The position numbers and the translations under genes are program-made. Positions 7,960-16,877 of a DNA stretch of 64,000 nucleotides are shown one piece after another. Position 1 is the first letter of the stretch; every line of letters begins with the position of its first letter. A model generated the notes under the pieces. It searched no databases and was not told where the DNA came from. It was given only the letters and a program-made list of their open reading frames with translations. This DNA comes from Corynebacterium suedekumii (GTDB lineage Bacteria > Actinomycetota > Actinomycetes > Mycobacteriales > Mycobacteriaceae), in assembly GCF_030252185.1 (NCBI RefSeq), contig NZ_CP126970.1, positions 1,612,001-1,676,000 on the forward strand, in the 5' to 3' direction.

Positions 7960-10164
7960 TCACGCCTGCTTGATGCCCTCACGCTGCTTGAACTCGCGGC
8001 GCTTGGCGTGCAGGATCGGCTCGGTGTAACCGGACGGGGACTCGGTGCCCTTGAGGATGAGATCCTTGGCCGCCTGGAAGGCGATGGAGTAGTCGTAGTC
8101 CTTCGCCATCGGCAGGTAGTTCGGGTCGCCCTCATTCTGGCGGTCGACGACGACGGCCATGCGCTCCAGGGACTCGACGATCTGCTCCTCGGTGACCACA
8201 CCGTGGACCAGCCAGTTGCATAGCAGCTGGGAGGAGATGCGCAGGGTCGCGCGGTCCTCCATGAGGTCGATGTCGTGGATGTCCGGGACCTTGGAGCAGC
8301 CGACACCCTGCTCGACCCAGCGGACGACGTAACCGAGGATGGACTGGCAGTTGTTGTCCAGCTCCTCCTTGAGCTCCTCGGCCGACCAGTCGGTGGACGG
8401 GGAGACCGGGACGGTGAGCAGGCCGGCGAAGGTCTCGCGTCGGCCGGCGGCCTTGAGCTCCTCCTGGACGGCGAAGACGTCGACCTGGTGGTAGTGCGTG
8501 GCGTGGAGGACGGCACCGGTCGGGGAGGGGACCCAGGCGGTGTTCGCGCCCTCACGGGGCTGGCCGATCTTGGTCTCGAGCATCTCTGCCATGAGCTCGG
8601 TCATGGCCCACATGCCCTTGCCGATCTGGGACTTGCCGGACAGTCCACGGGCGAGGCCGGTGTCGACGTTGGCGTCCTCGTAGGACTGCTTCCACGGTGC
8701 CTTCTGCATGTCGGCCTTGCGGACCATCGCGCCGGCCTGCATGGAGGTGTGGATCTCGTCGCCGGTGCGGTCGAGGAAGCCGGTGTTGATGAACGCCAGT
8801 CGGTCGGCGACGTTCATGATGCAGGCGTCGAGGTTGACGGAGGTGCGACGCTCCTCGTCCATGACGCCGACCTTGAGGGTGTAACGCGGCAGGCCGAGGA
8901 GGTCCTCGACGCGGGCGAAGAGGTCGTTGGTGAAGGCGACCTCGTCGGGGCCGTGCTGCTTCGGCTTGACGATGTAGATCGAGCCGGTGCGCGAGTTGCG
9001 CAGCGGGTTGCGCACGTCCAGGCCCGGGATGGCGGAGACGGTGGTGATGACCGCGTCCATGATGCCCTCGAAGATCTCCTCGCCGTCGACGAGGATCGCC
9101 GGGTTCTGCATGAGGTGTCCGACGTTGCGGACGAAGAGCAGGGAGCGGCCGTGAAGGCGGATGTCGGTGCCGTTGCGGCCGATGAACTTGCGGTCCTCGT
9201 TGAGGCGGCGGGTGATGGTCTTGTCACCCTTCTGGACTTCTTCCTGCAGGTCGCCGGTGTTGAGGCCGAACCAGTTGCGGTAGCCGAGGGTCTTGTCCTC
9301 GCCGTCGACGGCGGCGATGGAGTCCTCGAAGTCCATGATCGTGGAGACGGCGGCCTCGAGGACGATGTCCTTGACGCCGGCCTTGTCGTCCTTGCCCACC
9401 GGGGTGGAGGGGTCGATCTGGATCTCGATGTGCAGACCGTTGTTGCGCAGCAGGATGGAGGCGGGGTCCTCGATGTTGCCGGAGAAACCGCGGTAGGCGG
9501 CCTTGTCCTGAAGGCGGTGCTCCTGCCCGCCGACGTGGGCGGCGAGGTAGCCGTCGATGACGGAGTAGCGGTCGACGTCGGCGTGGGAGGCGCCCTCGAG
9601 CGGGACGGCCTGGTCGAGGAAGTTACGGCCCCAGGCGATGACCTTCTGGCCACGGACCGGGTTGTAGCCCCTGCCCTTCTCGGCCCCGTCCTCCTCGGAG
9701 ATGGCGTTGGTGCCGTAGAGGGCATCGTAGAGGGAACCCCAGCGGGCGTTCGCGGCATTGAGGGCGAAGCGGGCGTTGAGGATCGGGACGACCAGCTGCG
9801 GGCCGGCCATGGTGGCGATCTCGTCGTCGATGCCACGGGTGCGGATCTCGCCGTCCTCCGGTGCGTCGACGAGGTAGCCGATCTCGCGGAGGAAGGTCTC
9901 GTGCTCGGCCGGGTCCGGCTGGCCGGGGTTGGCCTTGAAGTGCTCGTCGAGTGTGGCCTGCAGTTCGTCGCGCCGGGCCAGCAGCTCCTTGTTGCGCGGG
10001 GTGAAGTCCCGGACGATCTCGGCGAAGCCGTTCCAGAACTCGTCGGCGTCGACGCCCACGGTCGGCAGCACGTCGTCGGCGAGGAAGTCGTGGAGGACGG
10101 TGGCCACCTGGAGGCCGGCGACCTCGGTGCGCGCGGTGGTGTCCTTCGGCTCAGTCTGAGTCAT
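7960..10164 (-). CDS. aceB: Malate synthase G
   Basis: A 734-residue monomeric enzyme of the glyoxylate shunt that condenses glyoxylate with acetyl-CoA to malate. The length matches malate synthase G (about 720-740) and the corynebacterial aceB product. Visible blocks include [27 protein letters not shown] segments near 130, [16 protein letters not shown] near 265, the HLMQNPAI block near 350, and [17 protein letters not shown] near 550. Start ATG 10164 has AAGGAG 7 nt upstream. The gene is divergent from aceA across a 469-bp region that holds sites like those of GlxR, RamA and RamB, so acetate induction and carbon-source control are expected as in C. glutamicum. Confidence 0.97.
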   Translation of the reverse strand: MTQTEPKDTTARTEVAGLQVATVLHDFLADDVLPTVGVDADEFWNGFAEIVRDFTPRNKELLARRDELQATLDEHFKANPGQPDPAEHETFLREIGYLVDAPEDGEIRTRGIDDEIATMAGPQLVVPILNARFALNAANARWGSLYDALYGTNAISEEDGAEKGRGYNPVRGQKVIAWGRNFLDQAVPLEGASHADVDRYSVIDGYLAAHVGGQEHRLQDKAAYRGFSGNIEDPASILLRNNGLHIEIQIDPSTPVGKDDKAGVKDIVLEAAVSTIMDFEDSIAAVDGEDKTLGYRNWFGLNTGDLQEEVQKGDKTITRRLNEDRKFIGRNGTDIRLHGRSLLFVRNVGHLMQNPAILVDGEEIFEGIMDAVITTVSAIPGLDVRNPLRNSRTGSIYIVKPKQHGPDEVAFTNDLFARVEDLLGLPRYTLKVGVMDEERRTSVNLDACIMNVADRLAFINTGFLDRTGDEIHTSMQAGAMVRKADMQKAPWKQSYEDANVDTGLARGLSGKSQIGKGMWAMTELMAEMLETKIGQPREGANTAWVPSPTGAVLHATHYHQVDVFAVQEELKAAGRRETFAGLLTVPVSPSTDWSAEELKEELDNNCQSILGYVVRWVEQGVGCSKVPDIHDIDLMEDRATLRISSQLLCNWLVHGVVTEEQIVESLERMAVVVDRQNEGDPNYLPMAKDYDYSIAFQAAKDLILKGTESPSGYTEPILHAKRREFKQREGIKQA

Positions 10165-10226
10165 CTGAAGCTCCTTGGGAGAGAGAAAAGCTGGTTCGGT
10201 CGCGTTCGTGCGACGGGTTCAGACTA

Positions 10227-10242
10227 AGTGATTCCAGTCACG
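10227..10242. promoter_or_regulatory. GlxR (CRP-type) binding site
   Basis: AGTGA-N6-TCACG matches the GlxR consensus TGTGA-N6-TCACA at 8 of 10 fixed positions, with a perfect GTGA/TCAC dyad. It is about 63 nt upstream of the aceB start. GlxR was first described as a regulator of aceB in C. glutamicum. Confidence 0.7.
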
Positions 10243-10275
10243 ACGTAAACGGTTTCGCGGATTTAGCCATCCTCT

Positions 10276-10306
10276 ACCCCTGCGGTGACTGGGGTCTCAG
10301 TGGGGA
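10276..10306. promoter_or_regulatory. RamA-type site cluster
   Basis: ACCCCT (10276-10281), TGGGGT (10290-10295) and TGGGGA (10301-10306) fit the short runs of four or more C or G recognised by RamA, the LuxR-type activator of acetate genes. The two TGGGG elements are spaced 11 bp apart, about one helical turn. Confidence 0.55.
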
Positions 10307-10426
10307 CTTCGAGCTAAGAGGCGCCTGAGACGGGCTGTACCTGCGGTTTTGATTTTGCGTGGTTCATGCAGGTTGGAGTGCTTGCGGGCAAACGGACATT
10401 CCGACTTCTTCGCTTGTGGCATTTAC

Positions 10427-10438
10427 AAAGTTAGCAAA
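10427..10438. promoter_or_regulatory. RamB-like site
   Basis: AAAGTTAGCAAA resembles the RamB motif, which has an AACTTTGCAAA-type core, with two differences from it. Its position between the divergent genes supports the assignment, but it is weaker than the GlxR site. Confidence 0.4.
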
Positions 10439-10633
10439 ATCACCCGTTACCCCCGCACACAATTTGGACTGTGGAACCCATTGACGGGGCGCACTTTATG
10501 CAGCACGCTGTGAACCACGCCACCGAAAACGACACCGGATCACGATCACGACGTTCGCAGGTGGAACCTCCTCCAAACCCCCGCCGGAGGCAACCGCGTC
10601 CGGCGACCGAAGACAGGAAAGTGAGTCCTCGAC

Positions 10634-11929
10634 ATGACCACTACCGGCCAGGCACGCACCGCAGCTGAGATCCAGAAGGATTGGGACGAGAACCCCCGCT
10701 GGGAAGGCATCACCCGCGACTACACCGCCGAGCAGGTGGCAGAGCTCCAGGGCACCGTCATCGAGGAGCACACCCTCGCCCGCCGTGGTGCCGAGATCCT
10801 CTGGGACAAGGTCTCCAAGCGCGACGGTTCCTACATCAACTCCCTCGGCGCCCTCACCGGCAACATGGCGGTCCAGCAGGTCCGCGCCGGTCTGCAGGCT
10901 GTCTACCTCTCCGGCTGGCAGGTCGCCGGTGACGCCAACCTCTCCGGCCACACCTACCCGGACCAGTCCCTGTACCCGGCCAACTCCGTGCCGAACGTCG
11001 TCCGCCGCATCAACAACGCCCTGCTGCGCGCCGACGAGATCGCCCGCGTCGAGGGCGATGACTCCGTCGACAACTGGCTCGTCCCGATCGTCGCTGACGG
11101 CGAGGCCGGCTTCGGTGGCGCCCTCAACGTCTACGAGCTGCAGAAGGCCATGATCGCCGCCGGCGCCGCCGGCACCCACTGGGAGGATCAGCTCGCTTCG
11201 GAGAAGAAGTGCGGCCACCTCGGCGGCAAGGTCCTCATCCCGACCCAGCAGCACATCCGTACCCTGACCTCCGCCCGCCTGGCAGCCGACGTGTCCAACA
11301 CCCCGACCGTCGTCATCGCCCGCACCGACGCCGAGGCCGCGACCCTCATCACCTCCGATGTGGATGATCGCGACAAGCCGTTCGTCACCGGTGAGCGCAC
11401 CGCCGAGGGTTACTACCACGTCAAGAACGGCCTCGAGCCCTGCATCGCCCGTGCGAAGTCCTACGCTCCGTACGCCGACATGATCTGGATGGAGACCGGT
11501 ACCCCGGACCTCGAGCTGGCCAAGAAGTTCGCCGACGGCGTGCACGAGGAGTTCCCGGACCAGCTGCTGTCCTACAACTGCTCCCCGTCCTTCAACTGGT
11601 CTGCTCACCTGGACGCCGACGAGATCGCCAAGTTCCAGAAGGAGCTCGGAGCGATGGGCTTCACCTTCCAGTTCATCACCCTGGCCGGCTTCCACGCCCT
11701 CAACTACGGCATGTTCGACCTGGCCTACGGCTACGCCCGCGAGGGTATGACCGCCTTCGTCGACCTGCAGAACCGCGAGTTCAAGGCTGCCGAGGAGCGC
11801 GGCTTCACCGCCGTCAAGCACCAGCGTGAGGTCGGTGCCGGCTACTTCGACACCATCGCCACCACCGTTGACCCGACCTCCTCCACCACCGCCCTCAAGG
11901 GCTCCACCGAGGAAGGCCAGTTCCACTAG
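10634..11929 (+). CDS. aceA: Isocitrate lyase
   Basis: A 431-residue glyoxylate shunt enzyme that cleaves isocitrate to glyoxylate and succinate. The isocitrate lyase signature KKCGHLGGK begins at about residue 191 and carries the catalytic Cys. Other conserved blocks are [23 protein letters not shown] and YNCSPSFNW. The length equals the C. glutamicum enzyme (432) within one residue. It is divergent from aceB and followed by a strong hairpin. Leu and other codons are strongly biased to C-ending forms, as expected for a highly expressed gene. Confidence 0.97.
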   Translation: MTTTGQARTAAEIQKDWDENPRWEGITRDYTAEQVAELQGTVIEEHTLARRGAEILWDKVSKRDGSYINSLGALTGNMAVQQVRAGLQAVYLSGWQVAGDANLSGHTYPDQSLYPANSVPNVVRRINNALLRADEIARVEGDDSVDNWLVPIVADGEAGFGGALNVYELQKAMIAAGAAGTHWEDQLASEKKCGHLGGKVLIPTQQHIRTLTSARLAADVSNTPTVVIARTDAEAATLITSDVDDRDKPFVTGERTAEGYYHVKNGLEPCIARAKSYAPYADMIWMETGTPDLELAKKFADGVHEEFPDQLLSYNCSPSFNWSAHLDADEIAKFQKELGAMGFTFQFITLAGFHALNYGMFDLAYGYAREGMTAFVDLQNREFKAAEERGFTAVKHQREVGAGYFDTIATTVDPTSSTTALKGSTEEGQFH

Positions 11930-11950
11930 GAACAGACCGTCACCACCGGT

Positions 11951-11990
11951 AAGCGGCGTGCATCGTGAGCAATCACGGCGCACGCCGCTT
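11951..11990 (+). terminator. Terminator-like hairpin after aceA
   Basis: Arms AAGCGGCGTGC and GCACGCCGCTT pair over 11 bp. Inside, CGTGA/TCACG closes a GCAA tetraloop. It starts 22 nt after the aceA stop and is followed by TTCTCGCTT rather than a pure T-run. Confidence 0.7.
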
Positions 11991-11993
11991 CTC

Positions 11994-12006
11994 GCTTATC
12001 GACGCC
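11994..12006 (-). repeat. Dispersed 13-mer GGCGTCGATAAGC, intergenic copy
   Basis: Exact copy on the minus strand just past the aceA terminator. The surrounding 19 bp (TCTCGCTTATCGACGCCCC) recur exactly at about 61120-61138. Confidence 0.8.
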
Positions 12007-12052
12007 CCTCCCATCCCCGCACCGCACCTCCCCACACCGAAAGGCTGACCCC

Positions 12053-12553
12053 ATGACCATCACCTTCATCCCCACCGCCGACCTCGTCGACATCATCGGC
12101 GAGGATGTCCGTTCCTGCGACACCCAGTTCGGTGATTTCGGCGGGGTCACCGAGTTCTGCGGGCCCATCACCACGATCCGGTGTTTCCAGGACAACGGCC
12201 TGGTGAAGAAGACGCTCAACTCCCCGGGCAACGGAGGCGTGCTCGTCGTCGACGGTGACGAGTCCGTCCACACCGCCCTCATGGGTGATCTCATCGCCGC
12301 GGCCGGTGTCGAGAACGGCTGGTCCGGGGTGGTCATCCGGGGTGCGATCCGTGACTCGGCGGTCGTGGCGACGATGAACTTCGGCACCAAGGCCCTGGGC
12401 ACCAACCCGCGGAAGTCCGCCAAGGACGGGGCGGGGGAGAAGGACGTCACCGTCTCCTTCGGTGGCGTCGACTTCGTGCCCGGCCACATCCTCTACGCCG
12501 ATTCGGACGGCATCGTCGTTACCGAATCCCCGGTCGAGGCTCCGGCGGACTGA
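12053..12553 (+). CDS. rraA: RraA family protein
   Basis: A 166-residue soluble protein of the RraA fold. The family core [29 protein letters not shown] leads to [17 protein letters not shown], with the Arg/Asp pair of GAIRDS that binds metal and oxoacid in aldolase-type members. The N-terminal STxxLxD region appears as [15 protein letters not shown]. Family members act as inhibitors of RNase E in Gammaproteobacteria or as 4-hydroxy-4-methyl-2-oxoglutarate/oxaloacetate-processing enzymes. In actinobacteria the role is unsettled. The gene follows aceA in the same direction by about 120 nt with an intervening terminator. Confidence 0.88.
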   Translation: MTITFIPTADLVDIIGEDVRSCDTQFGDFGGVTEFCGPITTIRCFQDNGLVKKTLNSPGNGGVLVVDGDESVHTALMGDLIAAAGVENGWSGVVIRGAIRDSAVVATMNFGTKALGTNPRKSAKDGAGEKDVTVSFGGVDFVPGHILYADSDGIVVTESPVEAPAD

Positions 12554-12563
12554 CCCTGACCGG

Positions 12564-12636
12564 ATCCGCGCATCCTTCTCTGCGTCCCTGGCGAAACCCC
12601 AGGTCGTAGACGTCGGACGTCAGCAGATGCGCGGAT
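12564..12636. repeat. Structured intergenic inverted-repeat element, copy 1
   Basis: Perfect 11-bp arms ATCCGCGCATC (12564-12574) and GATGCGCGGAT (12626-12636) enclose exactly 51 nt, including a CCTGG/CCAGG mini-stem and CAGGTCG. A second copy with the same 51-nt interior length lies at 21661-21725. Both are between convergent genes. Confidence 0.65.
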
Positions 12637-12649
12637 GCGGCCCAGGCTC

Positions 12650-13240
12650 CTACTCCAGGCGCACCACGCTGAACGCCCGGTGCAGCAGCGTCACCCCGTC
12701 CTCGGGGTCACGTGGCTCGGGTAGCGCGTAGTACGTCTCCAGGGCGGTGCGGGCGACGGTGACGGCGGTGTTGATCGCCACCTGTGAGGTGAAGCGGTCG
12801 GCCCCGGCGAAGCGGGGGAGCACCGTCTCGACGATGGGGTCCATGTGCTCCGGGTACTCCGGGCGGCCCGCCGATCCGGTGATGGTCTGGAGCACGTCCC
12901 CCAGGCGGAACAGGGCCGCCAGGGAATCGACGTCCCCGTCATCTCCGGAGGTGCGGAGCTGGTCGATGGCGACCTGTTCCACCGCGTCGAAGAGCCCGAC
13001 CTCGGCTGGGACGTCGTTGAGTAGGCGGGCCAGGGTGGTCGACCGGTCGACGATGAACTCGAGCAGCGCCTGTTCCATCGAGGTGAAGTAGTTGTGGAAC
13101 GTGCGCGGGGACACGCCGGCGGCGTCGGAGACCGCGGCGACCGTGAGGCTCTCGGCGCCGCCGGCCAGGGCCAGCCGCGCCGCGGCCCGGGACATGGTCG
13201 TCCGGGTCGCGGCTTTCTTGGTCTCTCTCAGTCCGGACAT
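12650..13240 (-). CDS. TetR family transcriptional regulator
   Basis: A 196-residue repressor-type protein. The N-terminal helix-turn-helix is typical of TetR: RTTMSRAAARLALAGGAESLTVAAVSDAAGVSPRTFHNYF, with the recognition helix VSPRTFHNYF near residues 45-55. The variable C-terminal domain should bind an unknown ligand. It is 11 nt downstream of the mmpL gene on the same strand, so the two form an operon. A palindrome in the mmpL promoter is the likely target (inference). Confidence 0.9.
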   Translation of the reverse strand: MSGLRETKKAATRTTMSRAAARLALAGGAESLTVAAVSDAAGVSPRTFHNYFTSMEQALLEFIVDRSTTLARLLNDVPAEVGLFDAVEQVAIDQLRTSGDDGDVDSLAALFRLGDVLQTITGSAGRPEYPEHMDPIVETVLPRFAGADRFTSQVAINTAVTVARTALETYYALPEPRDPEDGVTLLHRAFSVVRLE

Positions 13241-13251
13241 GTGCCTGCTGC

Positions 13252-15648
13252 CTAGCGGGCGGAGACGGCGGTGGAGCCGGACTGGGCGGCTGCGGCGGCC
13301 CGGACCTCGGAGTCGTCGGCGGTGTACTCCCGGATGCCCTCACCCTCGACGTCGACCTTCGGCAGGATCCGGTCGAGCCAGCCGGGCAGCCACCAGGCGC
13401 GCTCGTCGAGGAGGAACATCGTCGCGGGGATGATCATCATGCGGACGATGAAGGCGTCGAAGAACACGGCGGCGGCCAGGGCGAAGCCCATGGTCTTGAT
13501 GAAGACCATGTCCTGGAGCATGAACGCGGCGAACACGGAGATCATGATCAGTGCTGCGGCGGTGACCACGCGGGCGCCGTGCTTGAAGCCGTTGGCGGCG
13601 GCGTTGCCGGCGGTCTTGCCGCGCGACCAGCCCTCACGCATGCGGGTGACCAGGAAGACCTGGTAGTCCATGGCCAGGCCGAAGACGAGGCCGATGAGCA
13701 TGATGGGCAGGAAGCTCAGCAGCGGCTGCGGGTCACCGATGATGCCGAACCAGCCCTCCTGGAACAGGGCGACGGTGACACCGAAGGTCGCGGCGACGGA
13801 CAGGCCGAAGCCGAGGGCGGCGATGAGCGGGACCCAGATGGAGCGGAACACCAGCAGCAGGACGAGGAACGCGAGGACCAGGACGATCGCGATGTAGGGC
13901 AGGAGGACATCCTGGAGCCGGTCGGAGATGTCGTCGAAGATCGGGGTGACGCCGGTGATGCCGTAGGTGGCCCCGGTCTGCTCGGCGTAGTCGGCCTCAT
14001 CCGCACGCAGGGTCTCCAGGGTCTCGGAGGTGCGCGGGTTGGTGGCACCGAAGTCCGGGGTGAGGAGCACCTGGGCGGTGTCGAGGTCCTCGGTGGTGGC
14101 CACGATCTGGGCGTTGGTGATGCCGTCGGTGGCCAGGAACTGCTCGACGGCGGTGCCCACGGCGGCGGGGCGTTGTTCGGCGGGGAGTTCGGCGGTGTCG
14201 ACAAGCGCGATCATCGGGGCGTTACGGCCCGGGCCGAAGGCGTCCTCGGTGATCTCGTGCGCGATGCGCGGTGGGGTTCCCGGGGTGGCGGTGCCGTCGG
14301 TGGGCATGGCCAGGCGCATGTTGACGGCCGGGATGGCCAGCAGGGCCAGCAGCACGACGCCGACGACGAGGTGGGCGACGGGGCGCTGACGGATCCGGCG
14401 GACCCAGCGCAGGCCCATGGTCGGGGTCTCGTCCTCCGGGTCCGGGGCCGTGACACCCGGGACGCGGGCGGCGAAGACCCTGGTGCCCAGCAGGCCCACC
14501 AGTGCGGGCAGGAAGGACAGGGCCACGAGGACGGCGATGGCGACGGTGGCGGCGGCCGCCAGCGCCATGGCGGTGAGGAAGGGGATGTTGATGATGGACA
14601 GCGCGGCGAGTGCGATGAGCACGGTGAGGCCGGCGAAGATGACGGCGGAGCCGGCGGTGCCCACGGCCATGCCCATGGCGTGGGCGCGGGTGGCCACGGA
14701 CATGCCGCGGAGGCGCTCGGCGAGATCCTTCGGTTCGAGATCATTGCCGCCCGCGGCCTGGACCAGCTCGTTGCGGAAGCGGGAGACGATGAACAGCGCG
14801 TAGTCGATGCCCACCGCCAGACCGATCATCGAGGCCAGGACCGGGGTCATCTCGTTGATGTCGTCGGAGAACGCGGTGGCCAGCTGGACACCGAGGATGC
14901 CGATGCCCACGCCGATGATCGCGGAGATCAGCGGCATGCCGGCGGCGACGAAGGAGCCGAAGGTGATGAGCAGGACGATCGCGGCGACGGCCAGGCCGAT
15001 GGCCTCGGAGGTGAAGCTGATCTCGGTGGCGGCGGCGCCGAAGGCGTTGCCGTTGTAGACGACGGTGAGGTCACCGTCGTTGTAGCGGTCGAGGACGCCG
15101 GTGACGGCGGCCATGTCCTCGCTGGAGATGTCCATGACGGATTCGGCGTCGAAGGTGACGCCGATGACGCCGGTGGTCTCGTCCTCGCTGAGCGGGCTGA
15201 CCGCGGCGATGTCGGCGGCGATCTTCTCCGGCGGGGTGCCCTGGGCCTCGAGCTCGGGCACCATCTGGGCCTGCATGCCCTGGGCGGCGAGGACCGGGTC
15301 GACGACGGTCTCCGGGTTCTCCAGGACACCGGCGCTGCGGACCTCATCGAGCATCTCGTTGACCTCGGCCTGCACCTCCGGGTCGGTCAGCGTCCGGCCG
15401 TCGGGGGCCTGGACGACGATGTTGCCGGTGGGGGCGTTGGTGGCGTCCTCGGCGTCGGGGAAGCGCTCCTGCATCTTCTCCATGGTGGTGACGGAGTCGA
15501 GGCCGGGGATGGTGAACGTGGTGGACGGGGCCTTGGCGAAGGCGCCCGCGAGCGCGCCGACGCCGATGAGCAGCACGAGCCAGACCGCGAGGAAGGGCCA
15601 TTTCTTGCGGTAGGCGAGGCTGCCGAGACGGTAGAGGAATGAGGCCAT
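13252..15648 (-). CDS. MmpL/RND-family transporter
   Basis: A 798-residue inner-membrane transporter of the MmpL family. One membrane helix near the N-terminus (WPFLAVWLVLLIGVGALAG) is followed by a large extracytoplasmic loop (about 45-190), a block of five helices containing the MmpL motif SMIGLAVGIDYALFIVSRFRNEL near 285, a second loop, and a second helix block with GLVFGLAMDYQVFLVTRMREGW near 645. The Asp-Tyr pairs GIDYAL and AMDYQV are the family proton-relay residues. Corynebacterial homologues export trehalose monocorynomycolate or other envelope lipids; the cargo here is unknown. Confidence 0.92.
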   Translation of the reverse strand: MASFLYRLGSLAYRKKWPFLAVWLVLLIGVGALAGAFAKAPSTTFTIPGLDSVTTMEKMQERFPDAEDATNAPTGNIVVQAPDGRTLTDPEVQAEVNEMLDEVRSAGVLENPETVVDPVLAAQGMQAQMVPELEAQGTPPEKIAADIAAVSPLSEDETTGVIGVTFDAESVMDISSEDMAAVTGVLDRYNDGDLTVVYNGNAFGAAATEISFTSEAIGLAVAAIVLLITFGSFVAAGMPLISAIIGVGIGILGVQLATAFSDDINEMTPVLASMIGLAVGIDYALFIVSRFRNELVQAAGGNDLEPKDLAERLRGMSVATRAHAMGMAVGTAGSAVIFAGLTVLIALAALSIINIPFLTAMALAAAATVAIAVLVALSFLPALVGLLGTRVFAARVPGVTAPDPEDETPTMGLRWVRRIRQRPVAHLVVGVVLLALLAIPAVNMRLAMPTDGTATPGTPPRIAHEITEDAFGPGRNAPMIALVDTAELPAEQRPAAVGTAVEQFLATDGITNAQIVATTEDLDTAQVLLTPDFGATNPRTSETLETLRADEADYAEQTGATYGITGVTPIFDDISDRLQDVLLPYIAIVLVLAFLVLLLVFRSIWVPLIAALGFGLSVAATFGVTVALFQEGWFGIIGDPQPLLSFLPIMLIGLVFGLAMDYQVFLVTRMREGWSRGKTAGNAAANGFKHGARVVTAAALIMISVFAAFMLQDMVFIKTMGFALAAAVFFDAFIVRMMIIPATMFLLDERAWWLPGWLDRILPKVDVEGEGIREYTADDSEVRAAAAAQSGSTAVSAR

Positions 15649-15697
15649 GGGTGGGCGGGATCCTTAGGTGGGAAGGGGTGGACAGCAAACGCTGCAC

Positions 15698-15727
15698 AGT
15701 CTAGGCAAGTGTGCACACCCCGTGCAA
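15698..15727 (-). promoter_or_regulatory. Predicted mmpL promoter with palindromic operator
   Basis: On the minus strand, TTGCAC (15722-15727) and TAGACT (15698-15703) are separated by 18 nt, about 50 nt before the mmpL start. A perfect palindrome, GTGTGCACAC (15709-15718), lies in the spacer, a usual place for a TetR-type operator. Confidence 0.45.
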
Positions 15728-15734
15728 AATTTCC

Positions 15735-16877
15735 CTACGGGTGCATCATGATCGCGTCCTCATACGCCCGGACCAGGCCGAGGGTGGATTCCCGCCAGGA
15801 GTGACGTTCGGCCTCCGCCCGTCCCGCCGTCGACAACCGCTCTCGCAGGGACGGGTCGGTGAGCACCTCGGCCAACCGCCCGGCCCAGTCACCGGGGGAA
15901 GCGTCCGCGTCGACGAGGATCCCGGTCTCGTGATCGTCGATGACGAAGGGGATACCACCCGCCCGGGCACCCACCACCGGCACCCCGGAGGCCATCGACT
16001 CCAGCGCCACCAGGCCGAGGGTCTCGGTGTGGGAGGGGAAGACGAACACGTCCCCACTGGCGAAGGCGGCCGCCAGGTCAGCGCCCGAGAGGTAACCGGT
16101 GAAGGTCGACCATGCCGGGTCGAGGCGTGACCGCAGGTCATCGACGCCCGGACCGGAACCGACGAGAGCCAGACGCGCGCCGGGCACCCGCTCACGCAGC
16201 ACCGGCATCACCTCACCGAGCAGGGCGAGGTTCTTCTCCGGGCTGATCCGCCCGATGTAGACCACGAGCGGGGCGGCCGGATCGCCGTCGCTCAGTAGTT
16301 CCCGCATCCGGGTGGTGCGTCGCGAGGGATGGTAGCTGACGGTGTCCACCGCCTTCGGCCACAGCCGCACGTTCGGCATGCCCAGCCCACGGGCCTTGTC
16401 CACCATCGGGCCGGAGGTGCACAGGTTGACCGCGGCGCGGGAGTGGAGGAAGGAGATCGCCCGTTGCGCCGGCGCCCGCAGCCACCCGATGCCGAGTTCG
16501 GTGGTGTACTCCGGCACGTTCGTGTGGAAGCTGGCGACGAGGGGGACGCGGAGGCGTCGAGAAGCGAGGACGCCGTACCCGGCGAGCCACACCGGGTTGA
16601 CGGCGTGGATGACGTCGGGGGCGAAGGCACGCACCTGCTTATCGACGCCGCGGTGGCCGAAACCGTAGCGCACCTCCGGGTAGGCGGGAAACGCCAGCGA
16701 GGGGACCCGGATGACGTCGGACCCGGCGTAGCTGTCGGGGTCATCCGCACCGTAGCGCGGGGCGATGACCTGCACCTCGTGGCCCAGCTCGGCGAGCTGG
16801 TCGAGGGTTCGGGTCACGCGGGTGACCACCCCGTCGATCTTCGGGAGGAAGACCTCGGTGAACAGGGTGATCCGCAT
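15735..16877 (-). CDS. GT4 glycosyltransferase, SqdX-like (predicted sulfoquinovosyltransferase)
   Basis: A 380-residue GT-B enzyme. The N-terminus MRITLFTEVFLPKIDGVVTR and the blocks HAVNPVWLAGYGVLA, VPLVASFHTNVPEY, AAVNLCTSGPMVD and RLWPKAVDT follow cyanobacterial SqdX and plant SQD2 closely. The GT4 EX7E-type block is SHTETLGLVALESMASGVPVV near 290. SqdX/SQD2 transfer sulfoquinovose from UDP-sulfoquinovose to diacylglycerol. ATG 16877 overlaps the stop of the UDP-sulfoquinovose synthase gene by one base (TGATG), so the two are translationally coupled. The alternative is an MgtA/PimB-type mannosyltransferase of glycolipid synthesis; the neighbour argues for the sulfolipid role. Confidence 0.8.
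   Translation of the reverse strand: MRITLFTEVFLPKIDGVVTRVTRTLDQLAELGHEVQVIAPRYGADDPDSYAGSDVIRVPSLAFPAYPEVRYGFGHRGVDKQVRAFAPDVIHAVNPVWLAGYGVLASRRLRVPLVASFHTNVPEYTTELGIGWLRAPAQRAISFLHSRAAVNLCTSGPMVDKARGLGMPNVRLWPKAVDTVSYHPSRRTTRMRELLSDGDPAAPLVVYIGRISPEKNLALLGEVMPVLRERVPGARLALVGSGPGVDDLRSRLDPAWSTFTGYLSGADLAAAFASGDVFVFPSHTETLGLVALESMASGVPVVGARAGGIPFVIDDHETGILVDADASPGDWAGRLAEVLTDPSLRERLSTAGRAEAERHSWRESTLGLVRAYEDAIMMHP

Larger units (their letters stand above)
10165..10633. promoter_or_regulatory. aceB/aceA divergent control region
   Basis: This 469-bp gene-free stretch separates the two glyoxylate shunt genes and is less GC-rich than its flanks. No credible small ORF is seen. It contains one strong GlxR-type palindrome, a cluster of RamA-type C/G runs and one RamB-like element, listed separately. 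In C. glutamicum the corresponding region integrates cAMP/GlxR repression, RamA activation and RamB repression. Confidence 0.8.

Noticed and set aside
8275..10227. Very long open frame opposite aceB
   Set aside because: Composition is Val/Gly/Asp-rich without any family pattern; it is the antisense shadow of a biased high-GC gene. The same holds for 13579-15642 opposite mmpL and 55532-58885 opposite mfd.
10509..10524. Second GlxR-like site, TGTGA-N6-CCACC
   Set aside because: Only the left half-site is good; the right half matches at three of five positions.
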